Shown: piece after piece, positions 26,764 through 37,212 of the stretch
Layout: each line of letters starts with the position of its first letter
Position numbering within the stretch: the stretch's first letter is position 1
NCBI GenBank assembly: GCA_028715055.1
Contig: JAQTLE010000002.1
Location: 310,001-374,000 of the forward strand
Source: Sulfurovaceae bacterium
GTDB lineage: Bacteria > Campylobacterota > Campylobacteria > Campylobacterales > Sulfurovaceae
Length of the DNA: 64,000 nucleotides
Direction of reading: 5' to 3'
Notes under the pieces: model-generated
Databases searched by the model: none
Seen by the model: only the letters and a program-made list of their open reading frames with translations
What the model was told of the DNA's origin: nothing
Position numbers and translations under genes: made by a program

Positions 26764-27300
26764 CTAATCATTTTGCCCTAAAGCAAATACATTTGAAAGG
26801 GTATTAATATAATTAAAATAGCCTGTAATAGCGACTGCTTCTAAAATTTGAACATCGGTATATCCAAAATCTTTAAGCGCATCTATTTCTTCTTTGAGAA
26901 TTTTATAGTTATCTTTTTTTGACGCTTTTATGCAAAAATTTAAAAGAGCTTTTTGTGCTTCAGAAGCATCGATAGAATCAACTCCTTTGAGTATCTCTTC
27001 TATGCGCTGTTCGGATAATCCTAGCATTTTAGCAATGCTTTTGTGGACATCAACGCACATCTTACAGCCGTTTTCTTTTGAGATCAAAAGTGCGATAGAT
27101 TCTTTGATATCATAAGATAACTCTGTTTCATCAAGCAAAAATCGTTGAACCATCATATCAGTTGCAAAATAGATTTTTTCATCAATTGCCAAAAGTTTAA
27201 AGATCTCACCTAGTTTTCCGGTTTTTTCCAAAATCGGCCTAGCTTTTTCTTGAATAGCTAAACTCATATCCTCAAATTCGGGTAATGCAATATGCGCCAT
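26764..27300 (-). CDS. Carboxymuconolactone decarboxylase / AhpD-like protein
   Basis: A 178-residue all-helical protein with the AhpD-like active site: Glu76 and CKMC (Cys79, Cys82) followed by VDVH (His86). This Cys pair usually gives alkylhydroperoxidase or disulfide reductase activity. A second half repeats the fold (AITGYFNYINTLSNVFA). It probably serves peroxide defence. It lies 60 bases upstream of the ABC ATPase gene and is divergent from yebC. Confidence 0.85.
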   Translation of the reverse strand: MAHIALPEFEDMSLAIQEKARPILEKTGKLGEIFKLLAIDEKIYFATDMMVQRFLLDETELSYDIKESIALLISKENGCKMCVDVHKSIAKMLGLSEQRIEEILKGVDSIDASEAQKALLNFCIKASKKDNYKILKEEIDALKDFGYTDVQILEAVAITGYFNYINTLSNVFALGQND

Positions 27301-27411
27301 TTTTTTCCTTTATAATATAGAATGTTACGAATTTTCAACTCATATGTCTAAAATTGACGAACAAAATTGTATCTACAATTACATAAAAGCCACTCCTAAA
27401 TACCAAAGGTG

Positions 27412-27417
27412 TATAAT
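27412..27417 (+). promoter_or_regulatory. -10 box of yebC
   Basis: TATAAT 29 bases before the yebC start, followed by AAGGA ahead of the ATG. It is in the 146-base gap between the divergent AhpD-like gene and yebC. Confidence 0.45.
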
Positions 27418-27446
27418 ATCGCAATCAACAAAGAGTAAGGAAAAAA

Positions 27447-28184
27447 ATGGGACGAGCGTTTGAATATCGTAAAGCATCAAAAATGAAAAGATGGGGTAAT
27501 ATGTCCAAAGTATTCCCTAAATTTGGCAAATTGATAACAATGGCCGCCAAAGATGGAGTGCCTGACCCGGAAATGAATGCCAAATTGCGTACTGCCATAC
27601 TAAATGCAAAAGCCCAAAATGTACCAAAAGATGTCATTGATGCGGCTATTAAAAGAGCTAGTGGCAAAGACGCGGCAGATATCAAAGAAATCCGTTATGA
27701 AGCTAAAGGACCATATGGGGTACAGCTTATAATCGAATGCGCTACAGACAATCACACAAGAACTGTTGCAAATGTAAAAGCTATCTTGGTAAGAAATAAA
27801 GCTGAGATGCTTACAAGCGGTGCGCTTGATTTTATGTTTACTCGTAAAGCTGTTTTTGTATTTGACAAAAAAGATAGTATTGATCTTGAAAACCTTGAAC
27901 TAGAACTCATTGACTTCGGACTAGAAGAGATAGAAGAAGACGTGGAAGCTCAAGAGAATGGCGAAGATAAAAAAATAGTGCGAATATATGGAGAGTTTAC
28001 TTCTTTTGGTGAACTCAGTCATGCTCTTGAAAAACAAGGTATTGAAGTGACTAAAGCTACTCTAGAGTATATCCCAAATACGCCGATAGAGATCACCGAA
28101 GAACAAATGAATGATGTAGAAACTCTCATAGAAAAACTAGAAGATGATGAGGATGTACAAGTAGTCTATACCAATTTAGCGTAA
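27447..28184 (+). CDS. yebC: YebC/PmpR-family protein
   Basis: A 245-residue protein with the family hallmarks [36 protein letters not shown] and [19 protein letters not shown]. Family members bind DNA as regulators and, by recent reports, some act on ribosomes stalled at proline stretches. It is a single gene, ended by the strong hairpin at 28245-28275. Confidence 0.95.
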   Translation: MGRAFEYRKASKMKRWGNMSKVFPKFGKLITMAAKDGVPDPEMNAKLRTAILNAKAQNVPKDVIDAAIKRASGKDAADIKEIRYEAKGPYGVQLIIECATDNHTRTVANVKAILVRNKAEMLTSGALDFMFTRKAVFVFDKKDSIDLENLELELIDFGLEEIEEDVEAQENGEDKKIVRIYGEFTSFGELSHALEKQGIEVTKATLEYIPNTPIEITEEQMNDVETLIEKLEDDEDVQVVYTNLA

Positions 28185-28244
28185 CTAAGTAATAATGACA
28201 GACTATATGTCTGCTGCAAATAAAATAGCAATATATAATTTTAT

Positions 28245-28275
28245 CACCATCAAAAAGCAATGCTTTTTGATGGTG
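28245..28275. terminator. Bidirectional terminator between yebC and the ABC-F gene
   Basis: CACCATCAAAAAGC pairs perfectly with GCTTTTTGATGGTG across a three-base loop. It lies between convergent genes (stops at 28184 and 28284), and the run of A/T inside the stem suits termination in both directions. Confidence 0.75.
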
Positions 28276-28283
28276 CGGACAAA

Positions 28284-29879
28284 TTAATGTCCGTGTATCT
28301 CCGAGAAAGCTTCATAATCGCCTTCAAAATCTATCATGGATCCATCAGTATTTAATTTAATGATACGATTTGCAAATGCATCGATAAGCTCACGGTCATG
28401 AGTTACACAGATCGCACCGCCTTGATAATCATGCAATGCTTCGCCTAAAGCAATAATGGCTTCTAAGTCAAGATGATTGTCCGGCTCATCAAGCACTAGA
28501 AAATTGGCACTATCCATCATCATTTTACTAAGCATCAAACGATGTTTCTCTCCACCGGAACATGCTGACACCTTCTTTGTCTGTTCTTCACCGGTAAATA
28601 ACATTCGTCCTAGACATTTTCTAATCTCATCTATGTGCCATTTAGGATCAAAATTTTGAATCCATTGTGGCAGCACATCATCAGTATTTATTAGATCGGT
28701 TGTATTTTGCGGGAAATAACTCGTAGAGATAGTTTGTCCCCATACAAATTTACCGCTTGTTGGGACAAGTTGACCCATAAGTATCTGTAAGAGTGTGGTC
28801 TTGCCGGTACCATTTGCACCTATAAGCGCAATTTTGTCACCTTTTTTAACTTTAAAACTAATGCCTTTTAGGACTTCCGACCCGTCATAACTATGATGAA
28901 TGTCGATTATATCAAGTACTTCATTGCCAATATCTCTATGAGGTTTGAACATAATGGACGGATCTCTGCGGCTAGAAAGTTTTACTTCTTGGATTTGAAG
29001 TTTATCAAGTTGTTTTTGGCGGCTTGTAGCTTGTTTTGCTTTAGATGCATTTGCCGAGAACCGTGCTATGAACTTCTCAAGTTCCTCTTTTTCTTTTAGT
29101 CCTTTAGCTCTGTCTGTTTGTGCTTGTTTGGCTATAAGATTTGCTGCGATATACCAATCATCATAATTACCTGTAAATTCTCTGATTTGTTGAAAGTCAA
29201 GATCAAGTATATTTGTAACAACATTGTTAAGAAAATGTCTATCATGTGAGATAACAAGCAATGTGCCTTCATGTCTTTTTAGCTCTTCTTCAAGCCATCC
29301 TATAGTCTCGATATCAAGGTTATTGGTTGGCTCATCCAGTAGCAATACGTCTGGTTTTAAGAAAAGGACTTGAGCGAGCAATATCTTGAATTTATCACCG
29401 CCTGTTAGAGAACTCATAAGATTATCATGTTGTGAAGCCGGAAATCCAAGAGCTTCTAAGAGTTTTTCTATCTTTACATCGCTCTCGTATGTCGGATCTT
29501 CATCTGCACATATCATCTCTAGCTCTGCTAGTCGATTGTTGACTTCATCGCTGTCAAAATTGCCTTCCATGTAAAGTTTTTCTTTTTCTTTCTGTGCTTC
29601 ATAAAGACGTTTGTTTCCATATAATACTGCATCTTTCAATGTAAAGTCTTCGAATGCATATTGATTTTGCCCTAGCACGCCCATACGTACGCCAGATTGA
29701 AGTTGCACTTCTCCCTCAGTTTGTTCTATTTCTCCGGACAAGATCTTTAAAAAAGTAGATTTGCCTGCGCCATTGGCTCCGATGAGCCCATATCTTTTAC
29801 CTGCATCTAATGTGAGGTTAATTTTGTCAAATAATACACGCTTTCCATAGCGTTGAGTTAAATTTACAGTTGATAACAA
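28284..29879 (-). CDS. ABC-F ATPase (YbiT-like)
   Basis: A 531-residue soluble protein with two ABC cassettes: the first has GANGAGKS at 34-41, SLTGGDKFKILLAQ and LLDEPTNNLD; the second has GANGTGKT, SACSGGEKHRLMLSK and LVLDEPDNHLDLE. A linker (LEKFIARFSANASKAKQATSR) separates them. ABC-F proteins bind the ribosomal E site and relieve translational stalling. Length and the TGNYDDWYIA block fit the YbiT subgroup. No drug-resistance role is suggested. Confidence 0.93.
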   Translation of the reverse strand: MLSTVNLTQRYGKRVLFDKINLTLDAGKRYGLIGANGAGKSTFLKILSGEIEQTEGEVQLQSGVRMGVLGQNQYAFEDFTLKDAVLYGNKRLYEAQKEKEKLYMEGNFDSDEVNNRLAELEMICADEDPTYESDVKIEKLLEALGFPASQHDNLMSSLTGGDKFKILLAQVLFLKPDVLLLDEPTNNLDIETIGWLEEELKRHEGTLLVISHDRHFLNNVVTNILDLDFQQIREFTGNYDDWYIAANLIAKQAQTDRAKGLKEKEELEKFIARFSANASKAKQATSRQKQLDKLQIQEVKLSSRRDPSIMFKPHRDIGNEVLDIIDIHHSYDGSEVLKGISFKVKKGDKIALIGANGTGKTTLLQILMGQLVPTSGKFVWGQTISTSYFPQNTTDLINTDDVLPQWIQNFDPKWHIDEIRKCLGRMLFTGEEQTKKVSACSGGEKHRLMLSKMMMDSANFLVLDEPDNHLDLEAIIALGEALHDYQGGAICVTHDRELIDAFANRIIKLNTDGSMIDFEGDYEAFSEIHGH

Positions 29880-29934
29880 GAAGTTTTCCCTTAATTTAAA
29901 TTATAGGACAATATTTTACCATAATGAATTGAAA

Positions 29935-30468
29935 TTAACCTCTTATTAGATCATATGTTTGCGGAAGCAGACATTTCATTGAGTTTCTTGAAAATGGAGT
30001 ATTTAAATATCTCATGTCATTAAAACGGATACTAACTTTATTATCAAGATCATCGTTATATGAAATGCCGGTCAATTCCATTTTTGAATCCAGGCTTATA
30101 TAATAATTCTTTTTTTCGTAAACTGCTAAGTAGTTGCCGTTGGTTTGTCTTTTTGCGCTTGTCAGAACTGCGGGAAGGTTAAAACCCTTATTAATGGCAT
30201 AAAGAGATATTTGTTCCAAATCATGATCTACTATGACCAAATCTTTGCCATCCGTGCATACCTCTTTTTTAGTAGGAGATACATATTGCCATTTAAGCAA
30301 AGAGCTTTTTGAATATTGTACTTTGCCTGTATATATAATCTTTTTTTTAGATGGAGATACGATTTCTTGGACGAATTTGGACTCAAAAGCAGCCGGCATT
30401 TTTAATTCCCCGGCATTTATTGATGTAAAAAATAACATCGTTGATATTAATAAAATTTTTATTTTCAT
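29935..30468 (-). CDS. lolA: Outer-membrane lipoprotein carrier LolA
   Basis: A 177-residue periplasmic protein. A signal peptide (KILLISTMLFFTSINAG) precedes AFESKFVQEIVSPSKKKIIYTGKVQYSKSSLLKWQY, the LolA start pattern. It carries lipoproteins from the inner-membrane Lol complex to the outer membrane. It is divergent from secA; the gap 30469-30645 holds both promoters. A LolC/E-type permease gene lies two genes away, supporting the assignment. Confidence 0.9.
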   Translation of the reverse strand: MKIKILLISTMLFFTSINAGELKMPAAFESKFVQEIVSPSKKKIIYTGKVQYSKSSLLKWQYVSPTKKEVCTDGKDLVIVDHDLEQISLYAINKGFNLPAVLTSAKRQTNGNYLAVYEKKNYYISLDSKMELTGISYNDDLDNKVSIRFNDMRYLNTPFSRNSMKCLLPQTYDLIRG

Positions 30469-30645
30469 TTAAATTCCTAATTTATTGCAAAAATATACCT
30501 TACTCTCACTTTGATAAGGATAAGATATTCTCCCAAAAAATTGTGAAAAAAATGCGTGAGTGTATTTTTACATTTTTTTGGTAAAATACATCCCGATATT
30601 ACATAATAACGAAATGTAAACTTAAGCAATAGGCGTAAAATAACA

Positions 30646-33270
30646 ATGATTAGAATTCTCAATAAAGTTTTTGGAACAAAAAACGATAAGGTAGTTAAAA
30701 AACTTCTTTACAAAGCACACAAAACCAATACACTCGAATCAAAATATGTAAATATGAGCGATGATGAGCTAAAAAATGCATTTTTAACTCTTAAACAAGC
30801 TGTACAAAATGAAGAGAAAACACTTGACGATGTTATGCATGAAGTTTTTGCTATTACAAGAGAATCAAGTAAAAGAGTACTTGGTATGCGTCATTTTGAT
30901 GTTCAACTCGTTGGCGGCATGGTACTTAATGAAGGCAACATAGCAGAGATGAAAACCGGGGAAGGTAAAACACTGGTTGCGACTTTAGCGGTTATTTTAA
31001 ATGCCATGAAAGGCAAAGGTGTGCATGTAGTTACCGTCAATGATTATCTTGCCAAAAGAGATTCACATGATATGGGCAGACTATACGAATTCTTAGGCTA
31101 CAGTGTTGGATGCGTAACTTCTGATTTGCATGATGAATTAAGTAGAAAAGCACAATATACTGCGGACATCACATATGGCACTAACAATGAATATGGCTTT
31201 GACTATCTTCGGGACAACATGAAAGTTCGAGTAGAAGAAAAAGTACAAAGAGAACATCATTATGCAATCGTAGACGAAGTTGACTCTATACTTATAGATG
31301 AAGCTAGAACTCCGCTTATTATTTCCGGTCCTGCAAAAAGAGATCAAAAACATTATCTAACTGCCGACGCAATTGCTTTGCAAATGATTAAAGGCGAAAA
31401 AATAGAAACAAAACCTGGTGAAGCGGAACAAACTACCGGTGATTTCATAGTAGACGAAAAAAACAGAACCATCATTATGACAGAAGATGGACTCCAAAAA
31501 GCCCAAGACCTTTTCGGAGTGGAAAATCTATATAATTTGGAAAATGCTGCACTTGTTCATCATCTTGATCAAGCACTAAAAGCCCACTATCTTTTCGAGA
31601 AAGATGTAAATTATGTAGTAAGAGATGATGAAGTAATAATCGTAGACGAATTTACAGGAAGACTATCCGAAGGTAGAAGATATAGTGAAGGATTACACCA
31701 GGCAATAGAGGCCAAAGAAGGAGTACGCATTCAAGAAGAGAGTCAAACCCTAGCCGAGATCACTTATCAAAATTATTTTAGACTTTATGAAAAATTAGCC
31801 GGAATGACCGGAACTGCGCAAACCGAAGCTAGTGAATTTGCTCAAATTTATGATCTTGATGTTATATCTATACCTACAAATCTAGACGTTAAAAGAATTG
31901 ACAAAAATGACCTGATATACAATACTGAACGAGAAAAAATAGATGCAGTGGTCAAAAAAGTAAAAGAGCTTCATCAAAAAGGCCAACCGGTACTGATTGG
32001 AACAGCCTCTATAGAAAAAAGTGAGATGCTCCATGAACGCCTTAAATCAGAAAAAATCCCACACAACGTATTAAATGCCAAAAATCATGAACAAGAAGCT
32101 CAGATCATAATGAATGCAGGACAAAAGGGTGCTGTAACAGTTGCTACCAATATGGCCGGACGCGGAGTAGATATCAAGATCAACGATGAAGTCAGAGAAC
32201 TTGGCGGACTCTATATAATCGGCACGGAAAGACATGAAAGCAGAAGAATTGACAATCAGCTTCGTGGACGAAGCGGAAGACAAGGAGACCCGGGAGAGAG
32301 TCAATTCTATCTGAGCTTAGATGATAACCTGCTCAGAATATTCGGTGGCGATAAGATAAGAAATATCATGAATAAAATCGGCATCCAAGAAGGTGATTTT
32401 ATAGATTCGAAAATAGTTACAAGAAGCGTAGAAAAAGCACAGAAAAAAGTTGAAAATATGTATTACGAATCCCGTAAAAACATACTTGAATATGATGATG
32501 TTGCAAATCACCAAAGAAAAGCTATATATGGATTTAGAAATCAACTTTTAAATCCTGAATTTGATATAATTTCAAAAATTCGAGATAACAGAATAGAATA
32601 TATATCTCATATTTTGGGCGAATGTGATATATTTGAAGCCGCAAGCAAAGAAGATTTTAATCTTGATAAACTGATATTGCTACTCCAAGAAGAGCTGATG
32701 CTGATCGTCAATAAAGACGAATTACAAAATAAAAATCAAGATGAAATATCAAATATTGTTCTTGAACATATGCAAATACAATATGAAGCTAAAATGTCTG
32801 ACTTTGCTCCGGAACAACGAGATGAAATAGAACGCGTCCTATATCTTCAAGTATTAGACCCTCAATGGAGAGAGCATTTATATGAAATGGACGTTCTAAA
32901 AACCGGTATTGGCCTAAGAGGGTATAACCAAAAAGATCCGCTTACCGAATATAAACAAGACAGTTATAGACTATTTGCCGATTTGATACAAAGAATCAAA
33001 TTTGAAGCAGTTAGAATACTTCAATTGGTACAATTTAATTTTAGTTCATCTGATGAAGAACATGAAGTTATAGAAGCTATCAAAGATGAAATGTCAAGCG
33101 ACCTAGAATATGCTAAAACAAATAATTCAGATAACCAGGAAGAGAAAAAGAATACTCAAATCGCTACAAATAAAAAACCGAAAAGAAATGATGAATGTCC
33201 TTGCGGAAGTGGCAAAAAATATAAAAGTTGCTGCGGACAAAGCGGACCTAAAAAAGGATTGCTTGCGTGA
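30646..33270 (+). CDS. secA: Protein translocase ATPase SecA
   Basis: An 874-residue motor that pushes preproteins through SecYEG. The Walker A is MKTGEGKT at 102-109, the DEAD-like box is [15 protein letters not shown], and the second nucleotide site includes [10 protein letters not shown]. The C-terminal zinc motif [14 protein letters not shown] binds SecB or ribosome. The last base of its stop region overlaps the GTG of the next gene. Confidence 0.98.
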   Translation: MIRILNKVFGTKNDKVVKKLLYKAHKTNTLESKYVNMSDDELKNAFLTLKQAVQNEEKTLDDVMHEVFAITRESSKRVLGMRHFDVQLVGGMVLNEGNIAEMKTGEGKTLVATLAVILNAMKGKGVHVVTVNDYLAKRDSHDMGRLYEFLGYSVGCVTSDLHDELSRKAQYTADITYGTNNEYGFDYLRDNMKVRVEEKVQREHHYAIVDEVDSILIDEARTPLIISGPAKRDQKHYLTADAIALQMIKGEKIETKPGEAEQTTGDFIVDEKNRTIIMTEDGLQKAQDLFGVENLYNLENAALVHHLDQALKAHYLFEKDVNYVVRDDEVIIVDEFTGRLSEGRRYSEGLHQAIEAKEGVRIQEESQTLAEITYQNYFRLYEKLAGMTGTAQTEASEFAQIYDLDVISIPTNLDVKRIDKNDLIYNTEREKIDAVVKKVKELHQKGQPVLIGTASIEKSEMLHERLKSEKIPHNVLNAKNHEQEAQIIMNAGQKGAVTVATNMAGRGVDIKINDEVRELGGLYIIGTERHESRRIDNQLRGRSGRQGDPGESQFYLSLDDNLLRIFGGDKIRNIMNKIGIQEGDFIDSKIVTRSVEKAQKKVENMYYESRKNILEYDDVANHQRKAIYGFRNQLLNPEFDIISKIRDNRIEYISHILGECDIFEAASKEDFNLDKLILLLQEELMLIVNKDELQNKNQDEISNIVLEHMQIQYEAKMSDFAPEQRDEIERVLYLQVLDPQWREHLYEMDVLKTGIGLRGYNQKDPLTEYKQDSYRLFADLIQRIKFEAVRILQLVQFNFSSSDEEHEVIEAIKDEMSSDLEYAKTNNSDNQEEKKNTQIATNKKPKRNDECPCGSGKKYKSCCGQSGPKKGLLA

Positions 33271-34481
33271 GTCATGAGATATTTTCTCGTCGTTTTGTAC
33301 GTATAATAATATCACATTATCTAAAATATGATAGAGAAAATCCTTTTATCTTTATTGCTGCAATATTGGCATTTTTAGGTATCGCGGCAGGAGTAATGGT
33401 ACTTATGCTTGCGATGGGGATAATGAACGGTACCCAAAAAGAGTTTGAAAAAAAACTTTTCGTCATGAACTATCCAATAACTATGGTCTCTTTCGTGCCG
33501 GATAAATTGAATGATAACTTCATTGCATCTTTACAAAAAAAATTCCCAGATCTTCGTTTTAGTCCGTACTATTCGACTCAAGTAATAGGTAAAAATGAAA
33601 GTTTGGTGCAAGGAAGCCTTTTGTATGGAGTAGATTTTGCAAAAGAAAGTAGCATTAATCCGATCTTTGCAAAAGCAAAAGGTGCGTCTAATATACCATT
33701 TAAAGTTATAATCGGAGATGGGCTGGCAAGCGATATGAATGTTACCAAGGGTGGAAAAATAACGCTATATTTTTCCGAACAGCAAGCCATTGGATTTTCT
33801 ACAATGCCTTTGCAAAAACGCTTTACGGTAGACGGTATATTTAAAAGTGGACTAAAAGTATATGACAAAGCTATCATTTACACCACATACGATGCTTTTG
33901 AAAAACTTCTTGATAGGCCAAAAGGGATTTATGATGGGGTACATATATACGCAAAAGATCCAATGAAAAGCATAAAAGATATTCAGCCATTATTGCCTGA
34001 GGGCATAGTAGCAGAAGGCTGGTGGGAACAAAATGGCAACTTTTTTGCTGCCATGGAGATGGAGAAAAAAGCCTTATTTCTAGTATTGCTCTTAATAATA
34101 TTGGTAGCTTCGCTTAATATCATATCGTCATTGCTCATGACAGTCATGAGCAGAAGAAGTGAAATAGCGCTTATGCGAACTCTTGGAGCAACAAAAGCTG
34201 AGATCAGGGCTATATTTTTCCGCTTGGGACTTATTATTGGAATGGCCGGCGTAGTTACAGGTACGATTTTAGGACTTATCGGCAAATGGGCTCTAGAAAC
34301 TTTTGATATTATAACTTTACCAGAAGATGTATACGGAACAACCAAATTGCCTATTGATCTTACGTTTAGTGATTATGGCATGATCGTTCTTGGTACTTGT
34401 ATTATAATACTCATATCCTCTATTTATCCGGCAAAAAAAGCTTCTCAAACAGATCCGTTAACTGCACTTAGGAATGAGTAA
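33267..34481 (+). CDS. LolC/E-type lipoprotein-releasing ABC permease
   Basis: A 404-residue membrane protein: [29 protein letters not shown] at the N-terminus, a large periplasmic MacB-like domain, then three helices with [20 protein letters not shown], a signature of the FtsX/LolE family. Start is GTG at 33267, overlapping the secA stop. Campylobacterota usually have one LolF-like permease in place of LolC plus LolE. The ATPase LolD is not in the window. Confidence 0.9.
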   Translation: MSHEIFSRRFVRIIISHYLKYDRENPFIFIAAILAFLGIAAGVMVLMLAMGIMNGTQKEFEKKLFVMNYPITMVSFVPDKLNDNFIASLQKKFPDLRFSPYYSTQVIGKNESLVQGSLLYGVDFAKESSINPIFAKAKGASNIPFKVIIGDGLASDMNVTKGGKITLYFSEQQAIGFSTMPLQKRFTVDGIFKSGLKVYDKAIIYTTYDAFEKLLDRPKGIYDGVHIYAKDPMKSIKDIQPLLPEGIVAEGWWEQNGNFFAAMEMEKKALFLVLLLIILVASLNIISSLLMTVMSRRSEIALMRTLGATKAEIRAIFFRLGLIIGMAGVVTGTILGLIGKWALETFDIITLPEDVYGTTKLPIDLTFSDYGMIVLGTCIIILISSIYPAKKASQTDPLTALRNE

Positions 34482-34487
34482 AAATAT

Positions 34488-35489
34488 ATGAAAAAAAACA
34501 AGAAAATCAAGCATAGCTCCAAAAAATACAAACCAAAAAAACACAAAAAATATATTAAAGGTCTGTATATTGCCATATCTATATTGCTTATTTTAGTTTT
34601 AGCATTTTTATATTATATATATACTCCTATCGAAACACACAAAAAAACAAGGATTCCGGCAGGCAGCATATCACATACGATATCAGAATTAAACAAGCAA
34701 GGATATAATGTCGGCTTTTTGGATCGATATATACTTTATTTTATGGGCGAACCAAAAGCCGGAATTATTGATTTTGGAAACATAAAAAGTATAAGCAGAA
34801 TAGAATTCCTTCGTCAAATCATAAATTTATCACCATCACATACTCCAAGCCAGTTAACTCTTATTCCAGGAGAAACACTAGAGATATTTTTTGAAGAAAC
34901 TGCAGCACAAACCGGATTGGACAAAAATATTCTTTTAGAAGAATATAAAAAACAATCTTCTTATCCTGAAGCTGGAATATCTGCTGATACATATTTTATA
35001 TCAGATGATATGAATGAAAAACAGCTTATAGAATTTCTTATCAAAGAATCAGAAGCAAAATATACAAAACTTGCTATTAAATACAAAGGTTCATATAACA
35101 AAAAAGAATGGCAACGCATACTCACCATTGCTTCTATAATACAAAAAGAAGCAGCCAATACAAAAGAAATGCCTCTGGTTTCTTCTGTGATTTACAACAG
35201 ACTTGCAAAAAATATGAAATTACAAATGGATGGTACATTAAATTATGGAAAATACTCACATATAAAAGTAACGTCCGAGAGAATTAAAAACGATTCTAGC
35301 AACTTCAATACATACAAAAATTATGGCTTACCGGGTTCACCTATCGGGTCTGTATCTTTAGAAGCAATAAATGCTGCTATCAACCCTGCCAAAACGGATT
35401 ACTTATATTTTGTAAAAAACTCCAGCGGAACTCATACTTTTAGCAGTGATTTTGAAGAACATAGAAAAGCTATAGAATCAGGCAACTAA
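34488..35489 (+). CDS. mltG: Endolytic murein transglycosylase MltG
   Basis: A 333-residue protein. A very basic N-terminus is followed by one membrane helix (LYIAISILLILVLAFLYYIY), then the YceG domain with the catalytic Glu221 in SIIQKEAAN and the blocks LVSSVIYNRL, MQMDGTLNYG-like LQMDGTLNYGKY and YGLPGSPIG. It cuts nascent glycan strands and sets their length. It follows the Lol permease after 6 bases. Confidence 0.95.
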   Translation: MKKNKKIKHSSKKYKPKKHKKYIKGLYIAISILLILVLAFLYYIYTPIETHKKTRIPAGSISHTISELNKQGYNVGFLDRYILYFMGEPKAGIIDFGNIKSISRIEFLRQIINLSPSHTPSQLTLIPGETLEIFFEETAAQTGLDKNILLEEYKKQSSYPEAGISADTYFISDDMNEKQLIEFLIKESEAKYTKLAIKYKGSYNKKEWQRILTIASIIQKEAANTKEMPLVSSVIYNRLAKNMKLQMDGTLNYGKYSHIKVTSERIKNDSSNFNTYKNYGLPGSPIGSVSLEAINAAINPAKTDYLYFVKNSSGTHTFSSDFEEHRKAIESGN

Positions 35490-36319
35490 ACATGCATTAT
35501 CCATTTTTGAAAATCTTGTAGATCAAAAAGTAAAAGATTTTTATCTTTTGCTCCTAATAATTCCCCAGAAAATCCTTGTTTGGAAAAAAGCACATAGTAT
35601 GCCGCAGGAAATCCTAACTGTAAAGCTTTTGATTTTAGTTTTGTAAGTTCATTTTTACATACTTTTCTATCTTTATATTTACATTCAGCAATAATCATCT
35701 CTTTTTTATCGGTGACTGCGACTATGTCAAATTCATTATCTCTATCCCAATAACTTCCGGAAAAAACAATATTTATTTTAAGGGATTCGAAATATTCGCA
35801 CAAAAGTTCATTTGAGAGCTGTTCAAATATCAAGCTTCTCAATCGTTCGTAATGCGCCTTAAAGTATTCTACAAATCTTGTAATGTCACCTTTGATAATA
35901 GAATTTCTGAACGGCTCAACAAAACCAAACCAAAATCTATAATAAGGCATATTAAATCTCAATTTATCTTGTATACGATATTTTTTGGACGCACTAAATA
36001 CTAATTCACTAGAAGTTTCAAGACGTATCACGCCTAAATCGGTTAAATCTTTTACTATATGCTCTCCTAGTGTTTCGCTCAGATTTGCTTTTCTTAATAC
36101 ACTGTATATTTTGCCGTCACCTCTGGCAATAGCCATTAATACTTCACGATAAGGACTTTCCAAAAGATAAGACGGAGTTATTAATGATTGAAAAAAGGCA
36201 AAATCGGATATAAATTTTGTCTCTATTAATTCAAATAGTATATCGAAATAATCAAACTCTATTGTTTGCCCTGTTCCGCCAAAAATAGCGAAATAATCAA
36301 TTAATTGTTCGAAATTCAA
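35486..36319 (-). CDS. DUF234-domain nuclease-like protein
   Basis: A 277-residue protein: a winged-helix region (YREVLMAIARGDGKIYSVLR), the DUF234 block (YRIQDKLRFNMPYYRFWFGFVEP) and a C-terminal restriction-like nuclease fold (EFDIVAVTDKKEMIIAECKYK, where Asp and the E-x-K are the expected metal-site residues). It resembles the C-terminal part of archaeal-type DUF234 ATPases without the ATPase. The TTG at 36319 is the only canonical start, but the frame stays open upstream and reads KVLFQSFCDNYAHLNFEQL; an ATA at 36361-36359 with AAGG 8 bases ahead may be the real or a mutated start. It ends overlapping the mltG stop. Confidence 0.75.
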   Translation of the reverse strand: MNFEQLIDYFAIFGGTGQTIEFDYFDILFELIETKFISDFAFFQSLITPSYLLESPYREVLMAIARGDGKIYSVLRKANLSETLGEHIVKDLTDLGVIRLETSSELVFSASKKYRIQDKLRFNMPYYRFWFGFVEPFRNSIIKGDITRFVEYFKAHYERLRSLIFEQLSNELLCEYFESLKINIVFSGSYWDRDNEFDIVAVTDKKEMIIAECKYKDRKVCKNELTKLKSKALQLGFPAAYYVLFSKQGFSGELLGAKDKNLLLFDLQDFQKWIMHV

Positions 36320-36430
36320 ATGAGCATAATTATCACAAAATGATTGAAATAGTACTTTTATGTCTCTAGCCTTAATATCAAATATTGAATATTATTTTAA
36401 CATAATTTTGCTACAATAGCTTTAGATTAT

Positions 36431-36455
36431 ATTGATGATTTTTTCATCAATTTTT
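36431..36455 (+). promoter_or_regulatory. Hairpin with T tail in the leader of the NtrC-like gene
   Basis: ATTGATGA, five T, TCATCAAT, then TTTT. It lies 16 bases ahead of the ATG at 36472 and downstream of a TGCTACAAT -10-like box at about 36409-36417, so it would form in the transcript leader. It looks like an intrinsic terminator or attenuator, though the stem is weak (A/T rich). Confidence 0.4.
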
Positions 36456-36471
36456 ATGAGAAATTTTAAAC

Positions 36472-37212
36472 ATGGAGAATAAAAGATTGTTTAATAGTAC
36501 ATCAACAAAAATCCAATACATTACGAAAGGTTTGGAACTCAGCAAATCTCTTTTTGTATCATCTTTAATAATTGGAGAAGCAAATATAGGCAAAAAATCT
36601 CTTGTCAAATCTATATTTCCAGATGCAAAATGGGTTGATGGCCATAATAAGACAAAACTAAAACAAGCTCTTAGTGAACATGATGAACTTATAATTAACA
36701 ATTTTGAAATGTATGGAGATTACAATATAAATGATTTTAATGGCAAAAGAATAATTGCCATAAGCAATGCTTCTTCCTTCCCTTCCCAAGTTGATTCACT
36801 TTTTGCATTTATTTATACTATGCCATCATTAAAAGAACGGCTAGAAGACGTAAAATACCTTGGTGATATTTTTGCCAAAGAAGTCAAATCGATCTTTAAC
36901 ACAAAAGAGATATCGATGTTGAATTTAGCAGATATTGATCTTATTGATAATACAAAATCACTTAAAAAAGCTATTTTTGAACACTATATATATAATACCA
37001 TTACACCCGAGCAGATAGAACAAATGTTATACAATTATTTCAAAAAAGAACTTGGTGGAAATAATGACTATGCAAAATATCTAACAATTTTTGAAAATCC
37101 TCTCATTAAAGCCGGATTGGCTAAATTTGGATCACAACTAAAGCTCTCAAGCGTACTTGGTATCAATAGAAATACACTGAGAAAAAAGGTATATGAACTT
37201 GGAATCAATTGA
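36472..37212 (+). CDS. Reduced NtrC-like regulator with Fis-type HTH
   Basis: A 246-residue protein with a degenerate AAA+ core: GEANIGKKSLVKSI at 35-48 matches the Walker A of sigma-54 activators, and DELIINNFEM resembles Walker B. No GAFTGA loop, sensor II region or receiver domain is visible. The last 25 residues (SSVLGINRNTLRKKVYELG) form a clear Fis-type DNA-binding helix-turn-helix. It probably binds DNA without activating sigma-54 in the usual way. The next gene (PAS) overlaps it by 20 bases and amtB-glnK follow, so nitrogen control is the likely setting. Confidence 0.65.
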   Translation: MENKRLFNSTSTKIQYITKGLELSKSLFVSSLIIGEANIGKKSLVKSIFPDAKWVDGHNKTKLKQALSEHDELIINNFEMYGDYNINDFNGKRIIAISNASSFPSQVDSLFAFIYTMPSLKERLEDVKYLGDIFAKEVKSIFNTKEISMLNLADIDLIDNTKSLKKAIFEHYIYNTITPEQIEQMLYNYFKKELGGNNDYAKYLTIFENPLIKAGLAKFGSQLKLSSVLGINRNTLRKKVYELGIN

